Below are positions 54,291-61,697 of a stretch of DNA of 64,000 nucleotides, piece by piece. Each line of letters opens with the position of its first letter. Position 1 is the first letter of the stretch. The translations under genes were made by a program, and so were the position numbers. This DNA is from Anaerocolumna sp. AGMB13025 (GTDB lineage: Bacteria; Bacillota; Clostridia; Lachnospirales; Lachnospiraceae). The stretch spans positions 3,828,501 to 3,892,500 of the forward strand of contig NZ_CP121445.1 in NCBI RefSeq assembly GCF_029689925.1, written 5' to 3'. Under the pieces are notes generated by a model. The model saw only the letters and a program-made list of their open reading frames with translations, ran no database searches and was not told the origin of the DNA.

Positions 54291-54729
54291 AATTATCTCC
54301 GCTGCACTGCCACAATAAATAGACTGAAAGAATCTTCATACGGCATCTTTTATATGGCATCCTTTCTATGTAATAATTTCTTTCAAGGTAATAATTTCTT
54401 TCAAGCTTCCCCGTTATGATACTGCTTTTTAAATCCAGGAGAATGGAGTAAGGCGTACTTCCAGGTTAATCATCATTAACTTCTTCTTACCCTGAGTTAT
54501 GTATAAAACCCTCTTACCTTATTCTATCATATGCTTTACTTCGCTTTATGATAACGTTTCTGGTACTAAATTAATAAAATTTTTAGACATGCTGTGCCTG
54601 TCCCCTTTTGAACTGAAAAGTTCTTTATAAGAATGAGGAGTAACTTTAAGGAGGTTCGCACTTCATAGCTAAATTTCAGCTATAATGCGATGCCTCCTCC
54701 TTTTACAAAAATCAGTAATTTACACTAGT
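54291..54729. other. Spacer between spoIIP and gpr with a short duplication
   Basis: About 440 bp without a convincing gene. It has an exact 18-bp tandem duplication (GTAATAATTTCTTTCAAG at 54370-54387 and 54388-54405) and a hairpin close to the gpr stop codon. The upstream half should contain the spoIIP promoter, which is read by SigE in other species; I cannot define it. Confidence 0.5.
54648..54702 (-). terminator. Hairpin downstream of gpr
   Basis: AAGGAGG (54648-54654) pairs with CCTCCTT (54696-54702), and inside ATAGCT pairs with AGCTAT; the stem has two small internal loops. It lies 28 nt after the gpr stop. There is no T-run on the minus strand, so termination is only possible. Confidence 0.5.
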
Positions 54730-55656
54730 TTAAGCAAAACACTTGTTCAATGCTTCTGAAATGGTATAACTGATACGTTTAATTGATTCGTCTATATTCT
54801 TAGGGGTAACAAACATATTACCCATGGTTTCTTCCTTTAGCTCACCCATGAACTGGTGGATTTCGTGTTCATCAAAGCCCTGTTTTGTCATAAACTGCTC
54901 CATGGTATCACTAACAATGGTAGCTGCATCTACAACCGTTGGAACTCCAAGAGCAATGACATCTACTCCTAGACTTTCCTTGTTTAATGCCTTCCGGTTA
55001 TTACCCACACCGGAACCGGGACTGATACCGGTATCCGTGATCTGTACTGTTTTGTTTAACCGGTGAATGCTTCTGGCCGCCAGGGCATCGATTACAATTA
55101 CGAGTTTTGGCATGGTCTCTCTAATGATACCTCTTAATACTTCACTGGTCTCCATTCCTGTCTGTGCCATTACCCCCGGGGAGATTGCACTGATATTACC
55201 CAGTTTGTTCTCCTCCAGATATTCGCTGCCAAATTCTTTCCCAAGATGTCTTGTTATAAATAAATTATCCACTACCTGGGGTCCTAAGGCATCAGGCGTA
55301 ACTTCCCTGTTACCAAGCCCGGCAACTAATATCTCACGATTCTCGATATCTCCCGCCAGCAGTCTGATGTATTTTGCAATTTCCTTTGTAATAGGTTCAT
55401 GAAAGCTCTCATCCTCCTGCTCAAGCTTCGAAGCTTCAATCGTTATATAAGTACCAATGGGCTTACCCATGGCATCTGCACCTTTCTGGTCTTTAATGGT
55501 AACTGTTGTTACCCGAATATCTTTTTTCTTATCATAATCTTCTTTTAAAACTACACCCTGTATCTCAACATTGTCTTCTTTAAATGTTTCCCTTACCTCT
55601 AAAGCAAGGTCCGTTCTTGGTACTCCCACTATATTACTGTTATCTTTTCTATCCAT
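54730..55656 (-). CDS. gpr: Germination protease GPR
   Basis: Degrades small acid-soluble spore proteins on germination. The 308-residue chain opens with a short propeptide, MDRKDNSNIVGVPRTDLALE, in which the TDLAxE motif is the self-cleavage site that resembles the site in its substrates. GLGNREVTPDALGPQVVDNLFITRHL near 113-138 (pattern only), SPGVMAQTGMETSEVL near 170 and VIDALAARS near 200 are typical of the A25 peptidase. The presence of gpr shows that the organism forms spores. It is divergent from rpsT. Confidence 0.96.
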   Translation of the reverse strand: MDRKDNSNIVGVPRTDLALEVRETFKEDNVEIQGVVLKEDYDKKKDIRVTTVTIKDQKGADAMGKPIGTYITIEASKLEQEDESFHEPITKEIAKYIRLLAGDIENREILVAGLGNREVTPDALGPQVVDNLFITRHLGKEFGSEYLEENKLGNISAISPGVMAQTGMETSEVLRGIIRETMPKLVIVIDALAARSIHRLNKTVQITDTGISPGSGVGNNRKALNKESLGVDVIALGVPTVVDAATIVSDTMEQFMTKQGFDEHEIHQFMGELKEETMGNMFVTPKNIDESIKRISYTISEALNKCFA

Positions 55657-55728
55657 TCTCTGAGTTCATACCTTTCTAAAGTTAAAGTTATTCCTTTATA
55701 TTTTCTTCAAATTTTTTCAAATTATGTA

Positions 55729-55757
55729 TTGACATAATAATAGCTTTATACTACTAT
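55729..55757 (+). promoter_or_regulatory. rpsT promoter
   Basis: TTGACA (55729-55734) and TACTAT (55752-55757) with a 17-nt spacer; a TATAAT lies at 55757-55762 but with too long a spacer. The leader before the TTG start is about 85 nt. In Proteobacteria rpsT is autoregulated through its leader; whether this holds here is not known. Confidence 0.65.
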
Positions 55758-55851
55758 ATAATAGTATGTTTACATTAGAACGTCCGTGTCCGGATTTAAT
55801 GAAAACAAAATAATTCAAATAAAATTATAGAACATTTTGGAGGTGTACGAT

Positions 55852-56115
55852 TTGGCTAACATTAAATCTGCTAAAAAGAGAATCTTAGTTAATGAAACTA
55901 AGGCTTTAAGAAATAAGGCAATTAAATCTAAAGTTAAGACTGTTATAAAGAAAGTTGATGCTGCCGTGGCTGCCGGTGACAAAGACCTTGCTAAGACAAG
56001 CTTACTTACTGCAATATCTGAAATTGATAAAGCTACTTCTAAGGGAGTTTATCATAAGAATACTGCATCCAGAAAAGTTTCCCGTTTAAGCAAAGCTGTT
56101 AATACTATTGCTTAA
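55852..56115 (+). CDS. rpsT: 30S ribosomal protein S20
   Basis: An 87-residue basic protein that binds 16S rRNA early in assembly. ANIKSAKKRILVNETKALRNKAIKSKVKTVIKK (pattern only) and SKGVYHKNTASRKVSRLSKAV at the end are typical. The start is TTG 55852 with GGAGG 8 nt upstream; the in-frame TTG at 55837 lies on the ribosome binding site. A TTG start for S20 recalls E. coli, where rpsT starts with UUG and is poorly initiated as part of its autoregulation. Confidence 0.97.
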   Translation: MANIKSAKKRILVNETKALRNKAIKSKVKTVIKKVDAAVAAGDKDLAKTSLLTAISEIDKATSKGVYHKNTASRKVSRLSKAVNTIA

Positions 56116-56177
56116 TTATTATATATCAGGAAGGAAACCAACCCTCTCCCTCCTGTATACCTGAATTTTAAATTCAT

Positions 56178-56210
56178 AGAAAAAAGACGCTTATAAGAGC
56201 GTCTTTTTTC
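56178..56210. terminator. Bidirectional terminator after rpsT
   Basis: AGACGCT (56185-56191) pairs with AGCGTCT around TATAAG, with A-runs before and TTTTTT after. It serves rpsT on the plus strand and probably also ends the SRAP transcript coming from the other side. Confidence 0.9.
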
Positions 56211-56323
56211 TATGTCCAAGCACTTTATCCCTGTGAGCCTGGTACTATCTATCCGTATACATAATCTCTAAATTCTTTAAGTTTCCTATGGAATCCTTGT
56301 TACATTGGTCATTCTAATAGATA

Positions 56324-56887
56324 TCAGGCGGTCTTTATCAGTAAGGGCGGAACCTGGCTTAATATCCTGCTGGTACTATTGTTGTCAAGTATCCACTTTT
56401 TTACATCATCTTCCTTTAGGACTACCGGCATCCGGTTATGGACTTCTGACATGGATTCATTGGCTTCTGTTGTCAATATGACAAAACGGCATTCCTCTTT
56501 ATAGAAGTTATAAATTCCTGCCATATAAAGAATATCCGAATCCTCCTGTTTAAACAGGAATTTTTTCTTGCTGCCATCCCACTCATAAAAACCATTGGAG
56601 GGAATTACACATCTCCTGCTCATAACACTTTCCCGGAAAGATTTTTTATCAAGAACCGTCTCAGCCCTTGCATTTATGATAACACCTTTATTATAGAAAT
56701 TGGGGAAGCCCCAGGCGGATAACTCCGGTTCAATACGGTCATGAAAAGCTGCCAGCACCGGCACCGTTTCCGTTGGAAATATTTCACCGGTCTTTCGGTG
56801 GTTATTTTCATATTTCGCATCAAGCTGCTCCAGTATTTTTCTTATTTCTCTTGAAGTTTCATCATCGACATAATAACGGCCGCACAT
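56324..56887 (-). CDS. SRAP-domain protein (YedK/HMCES-like)
   Basis: A 187-residue protein that by family forms a covalent link through Cys2 with abasic sites in single-stranded DNA. It begins MCGRYYV with that Cys2, then PTETVPVL near residue 42, WGFPNF near 78, NARAETV near 92, RCVIPSNGFYEWDG near 110 with the catalytic Glu, and VHNRMPVVL near 153 with the conserved His. Slightly shorter than E. coli YedK (222). The ribosome binding site AGGAGG is 7 nt before the ATG. It lies next to the ComFB-like gene, 35 bp away. Confidence 0.94.
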   Translation of the reverse strand: MCGRYYVDDETSREIRKILEQLDAKYENNHRKTGEIFPTETVPVLAAFHDRIEPELSAWGFPNFYNKGVIINARAETVLDKKSFRESVMSRRCVIPSNGFYEWDGSKKKFLFKQEDSDILYMAGIYNFYKEECRFVILTTEANESMSEVHNRMPVVLKEDDVKKWILDNNSTSRILSQVPPLLIKTA

Positions 56888-56921
56888 TGTATCTCCTCCT
56901 CTTTCCCTTTCCTAGATTCAT

Positions 56922-57191
56922 TTATACGTAATGTTTTGGATGTTCTGATACCATCTTAATGGCATTTGCAATTGCTTTTACAATTTCAAATTCGTGTTCG
57001 GCTGATAATAGGTACAGACGTGCATATAACTCGCCTTCATGGCTTACAACATATTTGGGTACCATTTGATTTAGGGTACAGGCAATAATGTCATTGCGGC
57101 ACTTATCGCATTTGCAGCAATCCAATGTGTCCCATATTTCGTCCAGCTTATTTACAACCAACGTCTCCATGACATTATGATATTTTTCCAT
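56922..57191 (-). CDS. ComFB-family protein
   Basis: An 89-residue protein of the late-competence ComFB family. Seen are NVMETLVVNKLDEIWD near the N-terminus, the zinc-type cluster CCKCDKCRNDIIACTLN at residues 25-41, MVPKYVVSHEGELYARLYLL, and a helical end. Recent work on cyanobacterial and Bacillus members reports binding of cyclic di-nucleotides; I know this from the family and cannot test it here. It may link to the c-di-GMP receptor candidate of the polysaccharide operon. No competence genes are nearby. Confidence 0.85.
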   Translation of the reverse strand: MEKYHNVMETLVVNKLDEIWDTLDCCKCDKCRNDIIACTLNQMVPKYVVSHEGELYARLYLLSAEHEFEIVKAIANAIKMVSEHPKHYV

Positions 57192-57373
57192 ATTAACCTC
57201 TTTCTATTCCCCTCTATCTGAGTTTTATCAGCAAAATGTAATAATATAATTTTAGTATAACATGGAATTATAGGATTGTAACTAAGCTATTTATACTAGA
57301 CGGTATGATATTAATGTTTAGGTTTTGTTATTTTTTATCATTTCTGTGTATATATATACATGTTGTAACTTTT

Positions 57374-57650
57374 CAAGTCTTCTGAGTCTGTTTTCAAGCT
57401 TACTGGATCTTAAAGCCTTACTTAGTTCTTTCTAGATCTGTTTTCATGCTTAGGACTTAACCTTGCTTCGGTCTTTCTAGGTCTGTTTAAAGCTTAGTGG
57501 ATCCTTAAGCCTTTCGTCGGTCTTTCTGAGTCTGTCTTCAATCTTAGTGGATCTTAACCTTTGGTCGGTCTTTCTTTGTCTGTTTTCAAATTTAGCGGAT
57601 CCTTACCTTGTTTCGGACTTTCTGGTCTGTTCTAGTCTGCTTCAAGCTTA
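57374..57650. repeat. Degenerate 46-50-bp tandem repeats
   Basis: About six imperfect units, with the period near 48 bp, of a pattern TCTTTCTGAGTCTGT...TTAGTGGATC-TTAA-CC-TTCGG. Best units: 57472-57520, 57521-57568 and 57569-57616. The 590-bp stretch 57192-57779 has no gene otherwise, besides the GH3 terminator at its end. Confidence 0.7.
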
Positions 57651-57719
57651 TACCTATATTCCTTTGTCTCGTAGCTTCTGGGTTTGAACCTTAGTGACAA
57701 TAGGTGCAAGATTGAAATA

Positions 57720-57752
57720 AGGTGTATCCTGCAAAATAAAGCAGATACACCT
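57720..57752 (-). terminator. Probable terminator after the GH3 gene
   Basis: AGGTGTATC pairs with GATACACCT, with inner GC/GC pairs, loop about 10 nt; TATTTCAATCTT follows on the minus strand. It lies about 28 nt after the stop codon. Confidence 0.6.
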
Positions 57753-57779
57753 CATATTGAATATAATACAAAAACTTAA

Positions 57780-59939
57780 TTAATCAAGAACTACGGTTTC
57801 CGAAACCGTTACTTTAAAGGATTCCGGTGTTTTGCCAGTTAATAAGATACTTCTTTGATCCGGCTGGGAGGTTCCTGCGAACACTTCATAGTTTCCTGCA
57901 TTTAATACCAGTTTTCCTTCCTCATCATATAATGCAAAGGCTTTTGCCGGCAGAGTAATTGATACCTTCGTTTCTTCTCCTGCTTTCAAGAATACCTTTT
58001 TGATGCCTTTTAACTGATGCTTTGGAGCTTCCTCTACATCCAGAGCTTTTACATAGATCTGTACCGTTTCTGCTCCGTCTTTTTTGCCGGTATTCTTTAT
58101 AGTAACCTGACATTCTATGCTTTCCTCTGGTGAGATAACTGTTTTGCTGATAGCGGCTTTTGCCGTAAAATCCGTATAACTCAAACCAAAACCAAAAGGA
58201 TATAATGCTTCCTGATTCATATAGCGGTAGGTACGTCCAGCCATGTTATAGTCCGTAAACGCTGGAAGTTCTTCCGTAGTACGGTAAAATGTAACCGGTA
58301 ATTTGCCTTCCGGTGAAAAATCACCGAATAATATCTGGGCTACCCCTCTTCCGCCCTGTGCTCCCGGGTACCAGGCCTGTAAAACTGCGGGTATATGCTC
58401 ATCTGCCCAGGTTACGGCTAAGGCACTACCGGATAATAATACCAGCACCACCGGCTTTCCGCTTTCGGTAAGTACTTTCAGGATTTCTTCCTGAAGTCCG
58501 GGAAGCTTTAAATTCGGCTTATCACCGCTGGCAAATTCATTACCTTCATCGCCCTCTTCTCCTTCAAGTCCCCCATCAAGACCCATGCAGGCAATAATGA
58601 CATCCGAAGATTCAGCTATAGCTTTTACTTCGGCCAAACGGTCATTGGCTCTGGAGAGACCCGATACTTTTTCTTTGAACAGATGACAGCCTTCGGAATA
58701 ACGGATGGTTACCTCCTCACCAAGATACTCGCGGATACCTTCCAGAACCGTTACATATTCAGAAGCGGTTCCTTCGTAATTACCGATAAGTGCCTTACGG
58801 TTATCCGCATTAGGACCGATAACCCCAACGGTCTTTAATTTTGACTTGTCTAAAGGAAGAAGTCCCTTTTCATTCTTTAATAATACAATGCTCTTTTTAG
58901 CTGCTTCTATATTCAGCGCTTTATGTTCCCTGGTATCTACCATGTCATAAGATATGGTATTATAAGGCACTTTCTCCGGTGCATCAAATAAGCCCAGCTT
59001 CATTCTGGTCGTAAATAATCTGGTTACTGCCTGGGATATGGTTTCTTCTTTCACCAATCCATCTCTTACTGCCTGTAATAAATGAACAAACATATTGCCG
59101 CAGTTTAAATCACAGCCATTATTCATAGCAAGGGCAACTGATTCTACAGGGGTAGACGTAACCATGTGGAATTCATGGAAGTCTTTAATAGCCCAGCAGT
59201 CTGAAGTTACATGACCTTTAAAGCCCCATTTGTCACGAAGGGTATCTTTTAATAAGGTCTTACTTCCACAGCAAGGTTCCCCGTTGGTACGGTTATAGGC
59301 ACCCATAACAGCCTCAACCTGTCCTTCCTGTACGCAGGCTTTAAATGCCGGTAAGTACGTTTCATTCAAATCCTTTTCCGATACCTGGGCATCAAAGCTG
59401 TGGCGGAGATCCTCCGGTCCTGAGTGTACTGCAAAATGCTTGGCGCAAGCTGCCGCTTTCATATACTTCTTATCATGTCCCTGTAAACCTTCTATAAAGC
59501 GTACGCCCAGACGGGAAGTAAGGTATGGATCCTCACCATAAGTTTCATGGCCTCTTCCCCATCTTGGATCACGAAAGATATTAACATTAGGGGACCAGAA
59601 GGTCAGTCCTTTATAAATATCTGTATCTCCAAACTTCTGCTGCATATTAAATTTCGCACGTCCCTCAGTGGAAATGCAGTCTGCTACCTTCTCAAGGAAA
59701 TCTTCATCAAAGGTTGCAGCCAGTCCGATTGCCTGTGGAAATACGGTGGCTACACCAGCTCTTGCAACACCATGGAGAGCTTCGTTCCAATAATTATATG
59801 CCTTAACCCCCAGACGCTTGATTTCGGCGGAACCGTGCAAAGTCTGGTACACTTTTTCCTCCAGGGTCATTTCGGATACCAAAGCTGCAGCTCTGTCTTC
59901 AAATGATAAAGATTCGTCCAAATACTTCTTGTATTCCAT
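57780..59939 (-). CDS. Glycoside hydrolase family 3 (beta-glucosidase/beta-xylosidase type)
   Basis: A 719-residue cytoplasmic exo-glycosidase without signal peptide. Domain 1 has WNEALHGVARAG near residue 50, FWSPNVNIFRDPRWGRGHETYGEDPYL near 113-139 (pattern only), AKHFAVHSGPE near 167, and VTSDCWAI near 245 with the nucleophile Asp. Domain 2 contains GPNADN and MGLDGGLEGEEGDE near 455, and a FnIII-like domain with YPFGFGLSY starts near 590. WNEALHG and the SDC motif are commonest in beta-xylosidase/arabinosidase members; beta-glucosidase is the alternative. It probably acts on imported oligosaccharides from plant fibre. It is divergent from an AraC regulator, with a weak -35 box (see control region). 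Confidence 0.94.
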   Translation of the reverse strand: MEYKKYLDESLSFEDRAAALVSEMTLEEKVYQTLHGSAEIKRLGVKAYNYWNEALHGVARAGVATVFPQAIGLAATFDEDFLEKVADCISTEGRAKFNMQQKFGDTDIYKGLTFWSPNVNIFRDPRWGRGHETYGEDPYLTSRLGVRFIEGLQGHDKKYMKAAACAKHFAVHSGPEDLRHSFDAQVSEKDLNETYLPAFKACVQEGQVEAVMGAYNRTNGEPCCGSKTLLKDTLRDKWGFKGHVTSDCWAIKDFHEFHMVTSTPVESVALAMNNGCDLNCGNMFVHLLQAVRDGLVKEETISQAVTRLFTTRMKLGLFDAPEKVPYNTISYDMVDTREHKALNIEAAKKSIVLLKNEKGLLPLDKSKLKTVGVIGPNADNRKALIGNYEGTASEYVTVLEGIREYLGEEVTIRYSEGCHLFKEKVSGLSRANDRLAEVKAIAESSDVIIACMGLDGGLEGEEGDEGNEFASGDKPNLKLPGLQEEILKVLTESGKPVVLVLLSGSALAVTWADEHIPAVLQAWYPGAQGGRGVAQILFGDFSPEGKLPVTFYRTTEELPAFTDYNMAGRTYRYMNQEALYPFGFGLSYTDFTAKAAISKTVISPEESIECQVTIKNTGKKDGAETVQIYVKALDVEEAPKHQLKGIKKVFLKAGEETKVSITLPAKAFALYDEEGKLVLNAGNYEVFAGTSQPDQRSILLTGKTPESFKVTVSETVVLD

Positions 59940-60291
59940 GTTAAATAATATCCTCCTTATGCTTTATGGGTCTAATCCTGTTGCTTATACTAACATTATA
60001 GTATACTTGACTAGTAAGCTCTTATCAGATATTGCTAAAAATTTTTCAGTAATTGCTAAGTTTTTTGCAAATCTACCGCTTTTGCCGCTATTCGGTTTTA
60101 ATAGTATTCTCTCTTTACTTTCTTTTAAACCTATACTAAAATAAAGGAATAACTGCCTGACTCCTGTTTCTGATAAACTTATATATAAATATCGGAACAG
60201 ACAGACATATTGCCTTTATTTATCCGTTAAATTTTAGCAATATGTGATGGTATTTATCTACTTTTACAGAAACCGACTTATGAGGTAACTT
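59940..60291. promoter_or_regulatory. GH3/AraC divergent control region
   Basis: TATAAT for GH3 on the minus strand is at 60000-59995, but the hexamer 17 nt upstream (AAGAGC) is a poor -35 box. Two direct copies of ATTGCTAA at 60031-60038 and 60052-60059 start 21 bp apart, and one inverted copy is at 60234-60241, about 50 bp before the araC-type start codon. This is the usual pattern of AraC-type activator sites. No separate gene is visible in the 350 bp. Confidence 0.55.
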
Positions 60292-61215
60292 ATGACTGAT
60301 ATAAAGAAAAAAAATGATAATTCAGATAGGGCAAAATTTAAACGGGAGGTTACTGGTACCTTTGAAAAAGTCGGGTATTCCGAAGACTCCTCCGTACTTT
60401 TTTACGTGAATCAGACCAATACCAATTACCCGCTCCACTGGCATTCCGCAATCGAAATTATTATGCCCTTATCCAATTCCTATTCCGTCTTTATTAATAA
60501 AACCGGCTTTGAATTGGAACCTGGGGATATACTTATCATTCCTCCCGGAGATCTCCATGAGCTGTACGCTCCAATTAGTGGCTCAAGAATCATCTTACTT
60601 TTTGACTTTATGTTAATGAGCAAACAAAAGGGGTTTTCATGTCTTCTCCCCCTTATGACCCAGCCAAACCTCATTACACAGAAAAACTCCCCCGATATTT
60701 ATAAAGAAGCTTATGAGCTGCTAATAAAGACAAAGGAGGAATATTTTAATGGGTTTCCTTTATGGGAAGTTTCCATATATACCCTAATTATACGCTTATT
60801 TGTTTTGATTGGACGCAGTCACATGGATACCAGCCATATTTTTCCCTTTGCCGGTATTCATAAGCAAAAGGAATACATTGAGAAGATCAACCTGATTTAT
60901 GATTACATCGACCGGAATTATATGGAGAATCTTTCTTTGGATAAGGCCGCTAAAATCGCCGGGTTTTCTAAATACCATTTTTCCAGGCTTTTTAAGCAGA
61001 TGACCTCTTCTTCCTTTTATGATTATTTGACGTTAAGGAGAATTAAGGCAGCGGAAAGTCTTTTGCTTAATCCGGACCTGGCTATTATTGACGTTGCACT
61101 CCAGTCCGGTTTTTCTAGTATTTCGACTTTTAACCGGGTGTTTAAATCTATTAAGAAGTGTACGCCTACGGATTTTAAGGATTTTTATGGAACTTTGAGT
61201 CATGATATTAAGTGA
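60292..61215 (+). CDS. AraC-family transcriptional regulator
   Basis: A 307-residue regulator with an N-terminal cupin-like sensing domain (NYPLHWHSAIEIIMPL near residue 45, FELEPGDILIIPPGDLHEL near 72) and a C-terminal AraC HTH pair: LSLDKAAKIAGFSKYHFSRLFKQMTSSSFYDYL near 220-255 (pattern only) and IIDVALQSGFSSISTFNRVFKSIKKCTPTDF near 265-298. The ribosome binding site GAGGTAA is 5 nt before the ATG. It is divergent from GH3, which it probably activates in response to a sugar. It ends 28 bp before palindrome C. Confidence 0.94.
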   Translation: MTDIKKKNDNSDRAKFKREVTGTFEKVGYSEDSSVLFYVNQTNTNYPLHWHSAIEIIMPLSNSYSVFINKTGFELEPGDILIIPPGDLHELYAPISGSRIILLFDFMLMSKQKGFSCLLPLMTQPNLITQKNSPDIYKEAYELLIKTKEEYFNGFPLWEVSIYTLIIRLFVLIGRSHMDTSHIFPFAGIHKQKEYIEKINLIYDYIDRNYMENLSLDKAAKIAGFSKYHFSRLFKQMTSSSFYDYLTLRRIKAAESLLLNPDLAIIDVALQSGFSSISTFNRVFKSIKKCTPTDFKDFYGTLSHDIK

Positions 61216-61242
61216 TAAGATAGAAAGATTGTTAGAAAGGGG

Positions 61243-61536
61243 GGATAGAATCCTTGATAAAATCAGCAGGGAAGGTATTGAAAGCAGTGGTGGTGATATA
61301 GTTCTTATGCTTCGATTCTCCGGCTGAATTCACTAATGGATCATTCATCTGGTAAGGCGAGAGGGAACAGGCACAAACTCCTCGCTTTGCTCGTCAGACA
61401 GTGTGCCTGTTCCCTCTTTACCAGATGAATGATCCATAAGTGAATTGACAGCAGGAGTATAAGGCGCATAAGAACTATATCACCATCACTGCTTTTAAGT
61501 TTATGCTGTGAGCTGATTTTATCAAGGATTCTATCC
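61243..61536. repeat. Long imperfect palindrome C
   Basis: Left arm 61243-61375 is complementary to right arm 61402-61536, loop 26 nt. The outer 25 bases pair exactly (they begin GGATAGAATCCTTGATAAAA), then come mismatch blocks that alternate with long paired blocks such as TGGTGATATAGTTCTTATGC and ATGGATCATTCATCTGGTAA, and an inner GAGGGAACAGGCACA. The loop contains CTCGCTTTGCTC. It fills most of the space between the convergent araC-type and blaR-type genes and has no open frame. Confidence 0.93.
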
Positions 61537-61697
61537 TGTTTTCTGGCTGTCTCTTATTTGGGTTAATGTATCGTATTGATTTATGTTATCTGATTTGTGT
61601 TATCTGATTTGTGTCATCGATTGCTAAAGAAATTTAAAAATGGAATGTCTATTAATCTAGATTGATACATTCCATTTTTCTGGGTATTGATAAATTA
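61537..61697. other. Short spacer with a T-rich hairpin near the blaR-like stop
   Basis: TTATCTGATTTGTG is repeated in tandem (about 61586-61613). A hairpin GGAATGT...ACATTCC (61640-61675, AAAAATGGAATGT side and ACATTCCATTTTT side) overlies the approach to the blaR-like stop codon and has T-runs on both strands, so it is a likely bidirectional terminator for the two convergent genes. Confidence 0.6.

Noticed and set aside
57374-57650. Possible CRISPR array or coding repeat
   Set aside because: Units diverge along their length, and there are no regular spacers or open frame. It is a degenerate tandem array.
61243-61536. Palindromes as MITEs or insertion sequences
   Set aside because: Members of one MITE family would share terminal sequences. 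These three do not, no target duplications are evident, and there is no transposase gene.
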